From: Candidatus Poribacteria bacterium
GTDB taxonomy: Bacteria; Poribacteria; WGA-4E; UBA9662
DNA length: 28,899 nucleotides
NCBI GenBank assembly: GCA_002729015.1
Contig: PBVO01000050.1
Location: 68,364 to 97,262, forward strand
Reading direction: 5' to 3'
The notes below the pieces were generated by a model. It saw only the letters and a program-made list of their open reading frames with translations. It was not told where the DNA came from and searched no databases. A program made the translations under genes and the position numbers. Of this stretch, positions 1-7,710 are shown one piece after another (the stretch's first letter is position 1; the number at the start of each line of letters is the position of its first letter).

Positions 1-2199
1 CTAGGACGGTATGCCTTAATTGGTTTAGCATTTCTGTTAGTTATCGGCTTTCTTGGTAACATGTATCCATCATTTGTACAAGAGTTTCGAGTCAATCCAA
101 ATGCTCAAGATTTGGAAACAGAGTATATCAACTACAATATCAAAGCGACACTTCATGCTTACAATTTGGAAGATGATGTTGTTTCTGAACAAGAACGTCC
201 GTTGGAAAGCCGGTTGGGCTACGATCAACTTTATCATTCGGTTAATCGCGAGGTTATGCAAAACATACGCTTGTGGGACTGGCGTCCACTTCGCCGAACC
301 TATCGACAATTGCAAGAACTTCGACCACAATACGATTTCATTAGAGTTGGTGTTGACCGGTACAGAATGGGTGATGGTCTCAAACAAGTGATGCTGTCGG
401 CACGTGAGCTAAATGTCGATGATATGCCTGGTATTGCAACGGATTGGTTCAAGCGGACCTATGTTTATACACATGGGTATGGGTTAGTGATGAGTCCGGT
501 ATCAGAAACGGATAGCGATGGAATTAACGACGATGGAAAGCCAAAAATGTATATTCGAGACATGAATCCAATTAACTTTGAATCAGAATGGTCTGATCAA
601 TTTTCTACGGATTTTGAACCCAGAATTTACTATGGTGAGGGTGGCTTTTATAACAATAATCTAAATGAACACTACATCATCGTTCATCCAGGTCAGAATG
701 AAGATCTCGAGTTCGATTATCCTCTTGACCAGCAGCGGTACCAAAAATATACCTATCAAGGGGTCGGTGGAGTGGAATTGTCTTCGATCTGGCGACAAGT
801 CATCTACGCGCTCAAATTTGATAATGAAATTAAATTTGTGTTGAAGGGACGAATTGGCCCTAAAAGTCGGGTTTTATACCATCGTAATATTATGGCGCGA
901 GTTCGAAAGATTGCTCCGTTTCTTCACTATGACCAAGACCCGTATTTAGTTATTCATGGCGATCGATTGGTTTGGATGTTAGATGCCTATACTACTACTC
1001 ATCTTTATCCATATGCAACACCCATGCAACACCAAATCAGATCAGCTATTGCTGAACGACAGGGTACTGGTCAAGCGCGTCGGCTACGTACGCCAGCAGG
1101 AGAAACCCCTTGGGGTAATTATATTCGGAACTCAGTGAAAGTCACAGTTGACGCTTATGACGGTGTGGTCAGTTTTTATTTAATGGACGATAAAGAGGAT
1201 CCACTGGCTCTTTGCTATGATCAAATTTTTCCGGATTTGCTGAAACCGATAAGTGAGATGCCGCCCGACTTACAAGAGCACATCCGTTATCCGATGACAC
1301 TCTTTTCAATCCAAGCAAAAGCCTATTTAGATTATCATATGAAGGATCCTACTACGTTTTATGCGAAAGAAGATCAATGGCAAGTTGGCCAGGAAATTTA
1401 TAGTCGGACTTCACGCTCACCAAATACACAGCCCCAATTGCCTTCCCAGTTTGGGATTCCAACTATGCCTGTTCAGCCGGTGGCATCCAGCGACACTCAA
1501 GAAGTTGCCCCATATTATGTTATAGTCAAAGTGCCAGGAGAAGAGGCAGCAGAGTTTGTTCTAATGTTACCATTTACCCCCAAAGACAAACCGAACTTGA
1601 CTGCATGGATGGCTGCTCGTTGTGACCAAGAGCATTACGGGCAATTACTTTTGTACCGATTTCCTAAAGGGAAATTAGCTTCTGGTCCCATGCAGGTGGA
1701 GAGTTTTATCGATCAAAAAGGTGAAATTTCACAACAGATTAGTTTGTGGAATACACAAGGCTCACGAGTGCTAAGGGGAAATTTACTAGTCATTCCAATT
1801 AGTGATGCTCTGTTGTATGTGGAACCAATTTATATTCAATCGGAAAACGAAGAATCAGCAATCCCAGAACTTAGGCAAGTGGTAGTTGGCTACAAAGAAA
1901 AAGTAGAATGGGGACAGACATTAGATTTAGCTTTACGAAAATTGTTCAATGTCAATACTGAGGAGTTAGTACGACCAACTCCAGTTTTAGGAGATATATC
2001 CACTAAATTAGATAATGATGCGTCAATTTTTGATAACCAATTTCATTTAGTAGAGCGTGCTAATCTGGTTTTCCAAGAGGCAGTGGAAGCTCAGCGGTTG
2101 GGGAATTGGTCGACCTACGGGGAAAAATTAAATCAGTTAGAAAAAACATTAAAACAACTTGAAAAATTGTCGGAAACAAGTAGAGTCAAGGAGGAATAA
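1..2199 (+). CDS. UPF0182 family membrane protein, C-terminal part (5' end outside window)
   Basis: The reading frame is open from base 1, so the start lies upstream and 732 residues are visible. It begins with a hydrophobic segment (about residues 4-19), probably the last of the several N-terminal membrane helices typical of this family, and then a large extracytoplasmic-type domain. Family hallmarks are visible: the QEFRVNPN and YNIKATLHAYNL stretches just after the helix, GVGGVELSSIWRQ, the IAPFLHYDQDPY segment, DAYTTTHLYPYA, and a C-terminal segment resembling FQEAVEAQRLGNWSTYGEKL. The family (COG1615) has no established biochemical role that I know of. An acidic linker rich in Pro and Gln sits near residues 475-505. 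The stop is one base before the xylulokinase ATG, so the two are probably co-transcribed. The family assignment is firm and the function is unknown. Confidence 0.9.
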   Translation, partial: LGRYALIGLAFLLVIGFLGNMYPSFVQEFRVNPNAQDLETEYINYNIKATLHAYNLEDDVVSEQERPLESRLGYDQLYHSVNREVMQNIRLWDWRPLRRTYRQLQELRPQYDFIRVGVDRYRMGDGLKQVMLSARELNVDDMPGIATDWFKRTYVYTHGYGLVMSPVSETDSDGINDDGKPKMYIRDMNPINFESEWSDQFSTDFEPRIYYGEGGFYNNNLNEHYIIVHPGQNEDLEFDYPLDQQRYQKYTYQGVGGVELSSIWRQVIYALKFDNEIKFVLKGRIGPKSRVLYHRNIMARVRKIAPFLHYDQDPYLVIHGDRLVWMLDAYTTTHLYPYATPMQHQIRSAIAERQGTGQARRLRTPAGETPWGNYIRNSVKVTVDAYDGVVSFYLMDDKEDPLALCYDQIFPDLLKPISEMPPDLQEHIRYPMTLFSIQAKAYLDYHMKDPTTFYAKEDQWQVGQEIYSRTSRSPNTQPQLPSQFGIPTMPVQPVASSDTQEVAPYYVIVKVPGEEAAEFVLMLPFTPKDKPNLTAWMAARCDQEHYGQLLLYRFPKGKLASGPMQVESFIDQKGEISQQISLWNTQGSRVLRGNLLVIPISDALLYVEPIYIQSENEESAIPELRQVVVGYKEKVEWGQTLDLALRKLFNVNTEELVRPTPVLGDISTKLDNDASIFDNQFHLVERANLVFQEAVEAQRLGNWSTYGEKLNQLEKTLKQLEKLSETSRVKEE

Positions 2200-2200
2200 T

Positions 2201-3745
2201 ATGTCTTATCTGATTGGAATTGATATTGGAACTACTGGAACAAAAACAATTTTAGTCGACGAGAAAGGGAATCAATTAGCTAGCGCGTTAGAAGAATATC
2301 CGTTGTATACCCCTCACCCCAAATGGGCTGAACAAGAGCCGGAAGATTGGTGGAAAGCTACAGTTAACACAATTAGAGAAGTGATAGAAAAGTCTGAAAT
2401 TAATAACGCAGATATTAAAGGTATTGGTTTGTCCGGTCAAATGCATGGTTTGGTAATTATGGACAAAAAACATCAAGTTTTGAGACCTTCCATACTCTGG
2501 TGCGATGTGCGTACAAGTAATCAGTGCAGATACATTAGGGAAACTGTTGGCACCAAGATTCTGACCCAAAGCACTTGTAATCCGGTATTAGAAGGATTTA
2601 CAGCGCCGAAAATAATTTGGGTAAGAGACCAAGAGCCTGAGATTTACGAGCAAACTGCGAATATTCTTCTACCCAAAGATTACGTCCGGTTTCGATTGAC
2701 TGGGGAAATTTCGATGGAGGTGTCTGATGCAGCCGGAACCTTGCTGTTTGATGTCGCAGAAAGACAATGGTCTCAAGCTGTTTTAGATAAATTAGATCTC
2801 AACTCTGATCTCTTACCGCCCACTTACGAGTCAATCGATGTGTGTGGGAAAATCACACCGAGTGTCGCCGAAATTACCGGTTTGCTAGCAGGTACTCCGG
2901 TTGTTGGAGGGGGGGCAGATAATGCGTGCAGTGCAGTCGGTAATGGGATTGTCAAGGAAGGACGTGTTTCCGCTAGTTTAGGAACATCGGGAGTAGTGTT
3001 AGCTCATAGTGATCAAGTTAGAGTGGATCCTGATTTAAGGCTGCATAGTTTTTGTCATTCCGTTCCGAATAAGTGCTATATAATGGGGGTAATGCTATCC
3101 GCTGGTGGTGCATATCGTTGGTTTAGGGATACAATAGCCCAACGAGAGTTGGTCGAAGCTAAAGCAAATGGCACTGATGCTTACGATCTGCTTGGGGCAC
3201 AAGCAGAAAATGCCCCAGTGGGAAGTGAAGGTCTAATTTTTTTACCCTACTTGACCGGTGAGCGAACACCACATGCGGACGCTAACGCAAAAGCCAATTT
3301 TTTTGGTTTGACGCTTCGTCATCAACGCTCACACTTAATTCGATCGGTAATGGAAGGTGTTACCTATGGTATGAGAGACTCACTTGAATTAATTAGAGGT
3401 TTGGGAACGACCGTTGACCAAATTTACGCAACTGGCGGTGGTTCGAGGTCCACTCTGTGGCGACAAATGCAAGCCGATATCTATCAAGCGGAGATTGTCA
3501 CGATTAATATCGAAGAAGGGCCAGCGTTCGGAGCTGCGATTCTCGCCGGTGTTGGTACAGGTGTCTATACCAGTGTAGAATCCGCAACCGACCAAATTGT
3601 TAAGATTACTTCTCAGACTGATCCAATTTCAGATCATGTAGAAATCTACGAACAATACTACCGAATCTACCGCGATCTTTATCCTGTTTTGAAGCCAAAA
3701 TTTGATCAGGTCACGGAGGTTATTGAGCAGTATAATTCTGACTAG
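2201..3745 (+). CDS. xylB: Xylulokinase (FGGY carbohydrate kinase)
   Basis: The 514-residue product is the usual length for a xylulokinase, which phosphorylates D-xylulose to D-xylulose 5-phosphate (EC 2.7.1.17) in the cytoplasm. Visible motifs are the N-terminal phosphate-binding DIGTTGTK (residues 8-15), SGQMHG (78-83) at the sugar site, GGGADNACSAVGNG with the likely catalytic Asp240, SLGTSG, and the C-terminal FGGY segment LPYLTGERTPH followed by ATGGGSRS. I chose ATG 2201 over an in-frame ATG at 2159. The later one has an AAGGAGGAA ribosome site at 2188-2196, and the protein then starts directly at the MSYLIGIDIGTTGT fold. The gene starts one base after the UPF0182 stop and is followed after 16 bases by the dprA-like gene. 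No xylose isomerase is present in the window. Related FGGY kinases for other ketoses cannot be excluded. Confidence 0.9.
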   Translation: MSYLIGIDIGTTGTKTILVDEKGNQLASALEEYPLYTPHPKWAEQEPEDWWKATVNTIREVIEKSEINNADIKGIGLSGQMHGLVIMDKKHQVLRPSILWCDVRTSNQCRYIRETVGTKILTQSTCNPVLEGFTAPKIIWVRDQEPEIYEQTANILLPKDYVRFRLTGEISMEVSDAAGTLLFDVAERQWSQAVLDKLDLNSDLLPPTYESIDVCGKITPSVAEITGLLAGTPVVGGGADNACSAVGNGIVKEGRVSASLGTSGVVLAHSDQVRVDPDLRLHSFCHSVPNKCYIMGVMLSAGGAYRWFRDTIAQRELVEAKANGTDAYDLLGAQAENAPVGSEGLIFLPYLTGERTPHADANAKANFFGLTLRHQRSHLIRSVMEGVTYGMRDSLELIRGLGTTVDQIYATGGGSRSTLWRQMQADIYQAEIVTINIEEGPAFGAAILAGVGTGVYTSVESATDQIVKITSQTDPISDHVEIYEQYYRIYRDLYPVLKPKFDQVTEVIEQYNSD

Positions 3746-3761
3746 ATGCAAAATTGTCAAG

Positions 3762-4736
3762 ATGACACAATCAGCAGAAAAAAAAACTAGACAAACAGGT
3801 AAGGAATTCTGGTTAGCTTTGGCGGGTATCGAAGGTATTGGACCAATTCGCATTCGTTACCTCTTGCGACAATTTGAAACCCTTGAAGCCGCGTTCTCGG
3901 CTGATTTAACGGAAATTGCTCGATTGCCTCTGTTCGATCCGTTATTAGCAGCCAAAGTACAAAAGGCTCGAATCGGTTTATCCGACTTGCGCCATCATAT
4001 TGATTGGTATGAATCTCAAGGGATTCAGGTCATCACTTGGCAGGAGACTGCTTATCCTGAGCAACTCAAACAGATTTCGAATGCTCCGATCGCTTTAGCT
4101 TGCCAAGGAGACTTGAAGTCCGTTCAGAAGCCAACAGTAGCTATATTGGGGACCCGTACGCCGACCGCTGAGGGTATTGCTGTCACTTTAGAGTTGACTA
4201 ACTCACTAGTGCAATCAGGATATACGATTGCAAGTGGTCTAGACAAAGGTGTTGATCTGACTGCTCATACTACTGCTTTGGCTTGCGATGGTCTGACATG
4301 CGCTGTTTTACCAACCGACCTCCTATCGGTTTACCCGCCAGAAAATGAGTTCTTATCCCTTCAAATTCAAAGAAGAGGAGTTTTATTTTCAGAGCATATT
4401 TTTCCGGCCTCATTATCTACAGCTAATTTATTAGCTCGGCACCGAATGACTACAGGTTTATCAATTGCGACTATCGTTGTTGAATCGTCGGTAGATGACG
4501 AGGAGATACTAAGAGCTGCCAGTTTTGCACGTGAGCAAGGACGATTCGTTTGTGCTGTCGACTGGGGGGACCGGGCCGATTATTTGGCAAAGGGCTGTAG
4601 CCAGTTGATCAAATCGGGAGCTATTTCGGTCCCGTTTAACGGGTTAGCAGAATTTGTAGAGTCATTCACTAACTCCGCTACTACTTCCGAATTTCAGGCC
4701 ACTTATATACAAGGTGAACAGATGGGCTTGTTTTAG
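3762..4736 (+). CDS. dprA: DprA/Smf-like DNA-processing protein
   Basis: The product has 324 residues. Residues 20-35 (AGIEGIGPIRIRYLL) look like the helical N-terminal segment of DprA. A Rossmann-like DprA/SLOG domain follows: VAILGTRTPT (127-135), SGLDKGVDLTAH (158-169), AVLPTDLLSVYPPEN (181-195), LFSEH, LARHRMTTGLS (224-233) and a C-terminal GCSQLIKSGA. DprA loads RecA onto incoming single-stranded DNA in transformation. The copy is divergent: the usual GSRxPT is GTRTPT and the usual RNRIIAGLS is RHRMTTGLS. No winged-helix domain follows. I chose ATG 3762 because it lies just after the xylB stop; an ATG at 3702 would overlap xylB and add 20 residues unlike the family. Ribosome-site evidence is weak. 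It may be a true DprA or a related nucleotide-binding SLOG protein. Confidence 0.75.
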   Translation: MTQSAEKKTRQTGKEFWLALAGIEGIGPIRIRYLLRQFETLEAAFSADLTEIARLPLFDPLLAAKVQKARIGLSDLRHHIDWYESQGIQVITWQETAYPEQLKQISNAPIALACQGDLKSVQKPTVAILGTRTPTAEGIAVTLELTNSLVQSGYTIASGLDKGVDLTAHTTALACDGLTCAVLPTDLLSVYPPENEFLSLQIQRRGVLFSEHIFPASLSTANLLARHRMTTGLSIATIVVESSVDDEEILRAASFAREQGRFVCAVDWGDRADYLAKGCSQLIKSGAISVPFNGLAEFVESFTNSATTSEFQATYIQGEQMGLF

Positions 4737-4769
4737 TTCATTATGTCGTTGTGGAGCTTTTAATGATTG

Positions 4770-4794
4770 AAAATACAGAGCTTGTATTTTTTTT
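4770..4794 (+). terminator. AT-rich rho-independent terminator after the dprA-like gene
   Basis: The arms AAAATACA (4770-4777) and TGTATTTT (4783-4790) are exact reverse complements with a 5-base loop, and the T run extends to 4794. The stem is weak because it has only one G-C pair, but its place 33 bases after the dprA-like stop and before a new promoter fits a terminator. Confidence 0.5.
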
Positions 4795-4817
4795 CGAAAA
4801 AAAACTGAAGTTTTACC

Positions 4818-4846
4818 TTTACAAAAGAAACTAACCCTGTTAGACT
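4818..4846 (+). promoter_or_regulatory. Sigma70-type promoter for the lipoprotein gene
   Basis: TTTACA (4818-4823) and TAGACT (4841-4846) are 17 bases apart, matching 5/6 and 4/6 of the consensus hexamers. The predicted start near 4853 would give a leader of about 140 bases before the lipoprotein ATG, which contains the foldable element at 4883-4924. Confidence 0.45.
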
Positions 4847-4882
4847 ATGCATCGAAATTCTTACGGTGCTTTACAATTGGAG

Positions 4883-4924
4883 GTTCTCAGAGGCATAGTC
4901 CCCGGCTGGTTCCGGTTTGAGAAC
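4883..4924 (+). promoter_or_regulatory. Foldable leader element upstream of the lipoprotein gene
   Basis: GTTCTCA (4883-4889) pairs exactly with TGAGAAC (4918-4924). Nested inside, CCGG (4902-4905) pairs with CCGG (4912-4915) around a 6-base loop. The element lies within the predicted untranslated leader, about 70 bases before the ATG. I do not recognise a known riboswitch class in it. It could be an mRNA-stabilising structure or a regulatory leader. Confidence 0.35.
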
Positions 4925-4994
4925 AGACGTATCAACCTAACGATTTCACTTCTATAACACTATTTGTATTTTTTTGTAAGGAGTATTAGCAAAG

Positions 4995-5639
4995 ATGCAA
5001 AAAACTTTGAGAGCTTTGGCATTGATGATGGCGGTTTTGATTGCCGCATTCTCCCTAGGCTGTGGAGACGATGAAGAAGACGAGGGTCCAGCCCCGGCCA
5101 CGGCCGTTACTGCAACCCCTCCATCTGGTAGCGAAGTTGCTGCTAATGCGACGATCGCTCTAGCGTTCGACCAGCCTGTTGAGTCCGTAGCAGGAGCCAC
5201 CGGAAGTGGTAAAAACTGGACCATCCCAGTAGCCGCCAGTTTGAATATTACGTGGAAAAATAAAGACGGTTCTGATGGCGGGCCACAAGCTTTGACCTAC
5301 AAGCTCAAGGCTGCCGACAAGACCGCTCCTAAGGTGTCTGGTGGTAACGTAAAGAATGGCGCAAAAGACGTCGACCCTGCACCGCTTAACGAAAAAGGTA
5401 TCGTGATCGAGTTTAGTGAAGAAGTTAGTCAGGGTACAGTTGAGTTGAAGCCGGAAGGCGGAGACGTAATTGGAACCGAAGCCGCCTGGGAAGGCAAGAA
5501 AGTCTCTCTGACTATGTTGGCTGGAAAGACGTTGGCTAACGAAACTACCTATGTCATTACCATTGGTGGTGTTAAGGATGCTGCTGGTAACGCTCTAGAA
5601 GGTGGAACTATCAAGTTTACAACCAAAGGAAAAGAATAA
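4995..5639 (+). CDS. Secreted lipoprotein with two Ig-like (Big_5-type) domains
   Basis: The 214-residue protein begins with a lipoprotein signal: charged MQKTLR, a hydrophobic core, and FSLGC with Cys23 as the likely lipidated residue. The lipobox is slightly atypical, with Ser at -3 and Leu at -2. An acidic linker follows (DDEEDEG). Then come two beta-sandwich-like units of the SbsA/Big_5 kind: about residues 33-105 (TPPSGSEVAANATIALAFDQPV) and about 110-213 (VKNGAKDVDPAP, IVIEFSEEV, ETTYVITIGGVKDAAGNAL, IKFTTK). This suggests a cell-surface or outer-membrane structural or adhesive role, with no catalytic motif seen. ATG 4995 has an AAGGAG site at 4978-4983. The gene has its own promoter and terminator, and its G+C-richer, repetitive codons differ from its neighbours. 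That would fit high expression or recent acquisition. Confidence 0.8.
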   Translation: MQKTLRALALMMAVLIAAFSLGCGDDEEDEGPAPATAVTATPPSGSEVAANATIALAFDQPVESVAGATGSGKNWTIPVAASLNITWKNKDGSDGGPQALTYKLKAADKTAPKVSGGNVKNGAKDVDPAPLNEKGIVIEFSEEVSQGTVELKPEGGDVIGTEAAWEGKKVSLTMLAGKTLANETTYVITIGGVKDAAGNALEGGTIKFTTKGKE

Positions 5640-5680
5640 GATAGTTAGTTTACGTACAACGACTTAACTTATTTGTTCAG

Positions 5681-5713
5681 AAGCGGCATGTCTTCGGATA
5701 TGCCGCTTTTTTT
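5681..5713 (+). terminator. Strong rho-independent terminator with UUCG loop
   Basis: The arms AGCGGCAT (5682-5689) and ATGCCGCT (5700-5707) pair exactly. The stem extends inward through G-T, T-A and C-G to a TTCG tetraloop (5693-5696), giving about 11 base pairs, and a run of T follows to 5713. It ends the lipoprotein transcript. The hexamers GTTCAG (5675-5680) and CTGAAC (5718-5723) flank the whole unit as a further inverted repeat. Confidence 0.9.
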
Positions 5714-5879
5714 GTGTCTGAACATACTCGAAAAACAGCACATCAGACAGGCAAGTAGGATTCGGATATTCTGGAATATGCTTTTCTTGACCCATTTCTG
5801 ACCCTATGTTACCCTGCTCAGGGATAGATCGAAGATAGATGGTTTCCTTCTTAATCGAAATCATACGTTATTGGTATTA

Positions 5880-6683
5880 ATGCAAATTTGGACGATAATT
5901 AAACATCTTTTCCGCCCGTTCTTATATTCAATTTATCGCTCTCGGCTAGAGCGGCAAGTAGATAACTGGAAGATACCAGAGCATATCGGAATTATATTAG
6001 ACGGTAATAGGCGATACGCAAGAGAGTTTGGATTTGCCAACGTTGTTCGTGGTCACTACGACGGAGCCGATAAGCTGGAAGAATTTCTTGGATGGTGTGA
6101 AGAATTAGGTGTTAAGATCGTTTCAATTTGGATTTTTTCTTTGGATAATTTCAAACGGGACGGTTCAGAAGTACGGGATATTCTAAATGTAATTGAAGAA
6201 AAAATGAGAGAGATGATTCATAGTGATAAAGTCCATCATAATCAAGTCCATATAAGATCAATGGGAAAAATTGATTTACTTCCTGAAAGCTTACAAGAAA
6301 CTATTCGGAAAGCAGAAGCCATTACTAAAAATTATGACAAATTTATCCTTAATGTCGCTGTTGCCTACGGGGGACGCGAAGAAGTAGTCGAAGCATTCCG
6401 TAATTATCTGATTAGCCAAAACGAGAAAAAAAAACCGATTGAGGATTTAATCGAAGAAATCAACGTTACTTCGATAACTGAACACCTCTACACATCAGAT
6501 TTGCCCGATCCAGACTTAATTATTCGAACTAGTGGTGAGATTCGATTGAGTGGATTTCTGATGTGGCAAAGCGTATATGCTGAATATTATTTTTGCGATA
6601 CTTTTTGGCCGGCCTTTCGAAAGATTGATTTCCTGAGAGCTATTAGAGATTACAATAAAAGACAGAGGCGATTTGGCCGTTAA
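5880..6683 (+). CDS. uppS: cis-prenyltransferase (undecaprenyl diphosphate synthase family)
   Basis: The 267-residue protein belongs to the UppS/cis-prenyltransferase family, which condenses isopentenyl diphosphate onto an allylic diphosphate. The usual bacterial product is the C55 carrier lipid for cell-wall synthesis. Motifs in order: IPEHIGIILDGNRRYA (32-47) with catalytic Asp41, GHYDGADKLEEFLGWCEELGV, IWIFSLDNFKRDGSEV, VAYGGREEVVEA (161-172), DPDLIIRTSGEIRLSGFLMWQ (210-230), and YAEYYFCDTFWP. The DGNRRYA form, in place of DGNGRWA, resembles archaeal and eukaryotic-type enzymes, so chain length is uncertain. A hydrophobic, basic N-terminal stretch (1-22) may associate with membrane. I prefer ATG 5880; a TTG at 5871 is possible, and neither has a clear ribosome site. 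rsgA follows after 23 bases. Confidence 0.85.
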   Translation: MQIWTIIKHLFRPFLYSIYRSRLERQVDNWKIPEHIGIILDGNRRYAREFGFANVVRGHYDGADKLEEFLGWCEELGVKIVSIWIFSLDNFKRDGSEVRDILNVIEEKMREMIHSDKVHHNQVHIRSMGKIDLLPESLQETIRKAEAITKNYDKFILNVAVAYGGREEVVEAFRNYLISQNEKKKPIEDLIEEINVTSITEHLYTSDLPDPDLIIRTSGEIRLSGFLMWQSVYAEYYFCDTFWPAFRKIDFLRAIRDYNKRQRRFGR

Positions 6684-6706
6684 CCCCAAAAGTTAAATAG
6701 GGATTT

Positions 6707-7693
6707 ATGCTAGAGGTTGACGAAATCAAATTGAGAGGGCAAGTTGTTAGAGCTCGAAATAACTTTTACGATGTGCGAGCCTCTACCTCACCGACAGGGA
6801 AGCCGAAGACTCTTGTTTGTCAATTGAGAGGAAGTCTCAAGCGAGATTTACGATCGGTGGAAGGTAAGCGAATCTACGCTGACCCTGTTTCAGTTGGTGA
6901 CTGGGTGGAATTAGTACAAATTAATCAGGAACAGGGCGTAATCGAAGGCTTATTGCCACGGGAAACCAAGCTAGCACGTCGACATCCTAATCCAAGTGGT
7001 GTTATTGAGCAGGTTATCGTGGCTAACGCTGAGCAAGTGCTGATTGTTGCATCTGCGAAGCAACCTAAACTGAACTATCGCTTTATTGATCGTTTCTTAA
7101 TTTTGGCTGACTACGGTAATCTTTCTGCTACTATTTGTATAAATAAAATGGATTTATTACGTCCTAGTCGCATGCAACAGATCACAGAAAAGATAGATCA
7201 TACTTACGTATCACTTGGTTACCAAACACTTTATACTAGTACTCGAAAACCTGAAACTATACATCTACTGCGACAAACACTGGCCAATAAATTTAGCGTA
7301 GTCGTTGGTGCTTCTGGTGTTGGGAAATCCAGCCTGTTGAACCTGGTCCAACCTGGATTGGGATTGAAAGTAGGCGAAGTTAGTCAGCAACTCAAGAAGG
7401 GAAAACACACAACAACCATGGTTGAATTATACGACTTGAAAAACGGTGGAATTGTTGCAGATACACCAGGTGTTCGGGAAGTAGGATTATGGGGCATCGA
7501 TGCCAAAGATATAACACTATATTTTCCAGAGATGGAAAAATACTTCGGTCAATGTAAGTTTAGAGATTGCTTACACCTTACTGAACCCGGATGCCAGATA
7601 CGGAAAGCTTTGCAATCTGGCCATATTGAGCAATCTCGATACGATAGTTACTTGGCCTTAATAGAATCCAACGAATCTAGTACAAGTTACTAA
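6707..7693 (+). CDS. rsgA: Ribosome small-subunit-dependent GTPase RsgA
   Basis: The 328-residue product has the three-part RsgA structure: an N-terminal OB-fold region (about 5-85), a circularly permuted GTPase domain and a C-terminal zinc finger. The permuted order is visible because NKMD (146-149, G4) precedes the P-loop GASGVGKSS (201-209, G1), which precedes DTPG (252-255, G3). The zinc ligands are Cys283, Cys288, His290 and Cys296 in the CxxxxCxHxxxxxC pattern. RsgA hydrolyses GTP when bound to the 30S subunit and releases assembly factors late in maturation. A weak AGGGAT site lies at 6697-6702. It probably shares a transcript with the prenyltransferase gene. The 3' end converges with the oligogalacturonate-lyase-like gene, leaving 17 bases and no obvious hairpin terminator. 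Confidence 0.95.
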   Translation: MLEVDEIKLRGQVVRARNNFYDVRASTSPTGKPKTLVCQLRGSLKRDLRSVEGKRIYADPVSVGDWVELVQINQEQGVIEGLLPRETKLARRHPNPSGVIEQVIVANAEQVLIVASAKQPKLNYRFIDRFLILADYGNLSATICINKMDLLRPSRMQQITEKIDHTYVSLGYQTLYTSTRKPETIHLLRQTLANKFSVVVGASGVGKSSLLNLVQPGLGLKVGEVSQQLKKGKHTTTMVELYDLKNGGIVADTPGVREVGLWGIDAKDITLYFPEMEKYFGQCKFRDCLHLTEPGCQIRKALQSGHIEQSRYDSYLALIESNESSTSY

Positions 7694-7710
7694 TACAATT
7701 TTCGGGTTCA

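Noticed and set aside
4737..4994. Possible known riboswitch in the lipoprotein leader
   Set aside because: I compared it from memory with cyclic-di-GMP, SAM, TPP and cobalamin conserved cores and saw none of their signature sequences, so it is kept only as an unassigned foldable leader.
5664..5864. A 66-codon minus-strand open frame between the lipoprotein and prenyltransferase genes
   Set aside because: It ends inside the strong terminator hairpin, resembles no family, and has no ribosome site. I treat the 5714-5879 gap as regulatory. It does contain a palindrome ATATTC-TG-GAATAT (5766-5779) and a weak TTGACC-N17-TACCCT promoter-like pair (5787-5815).
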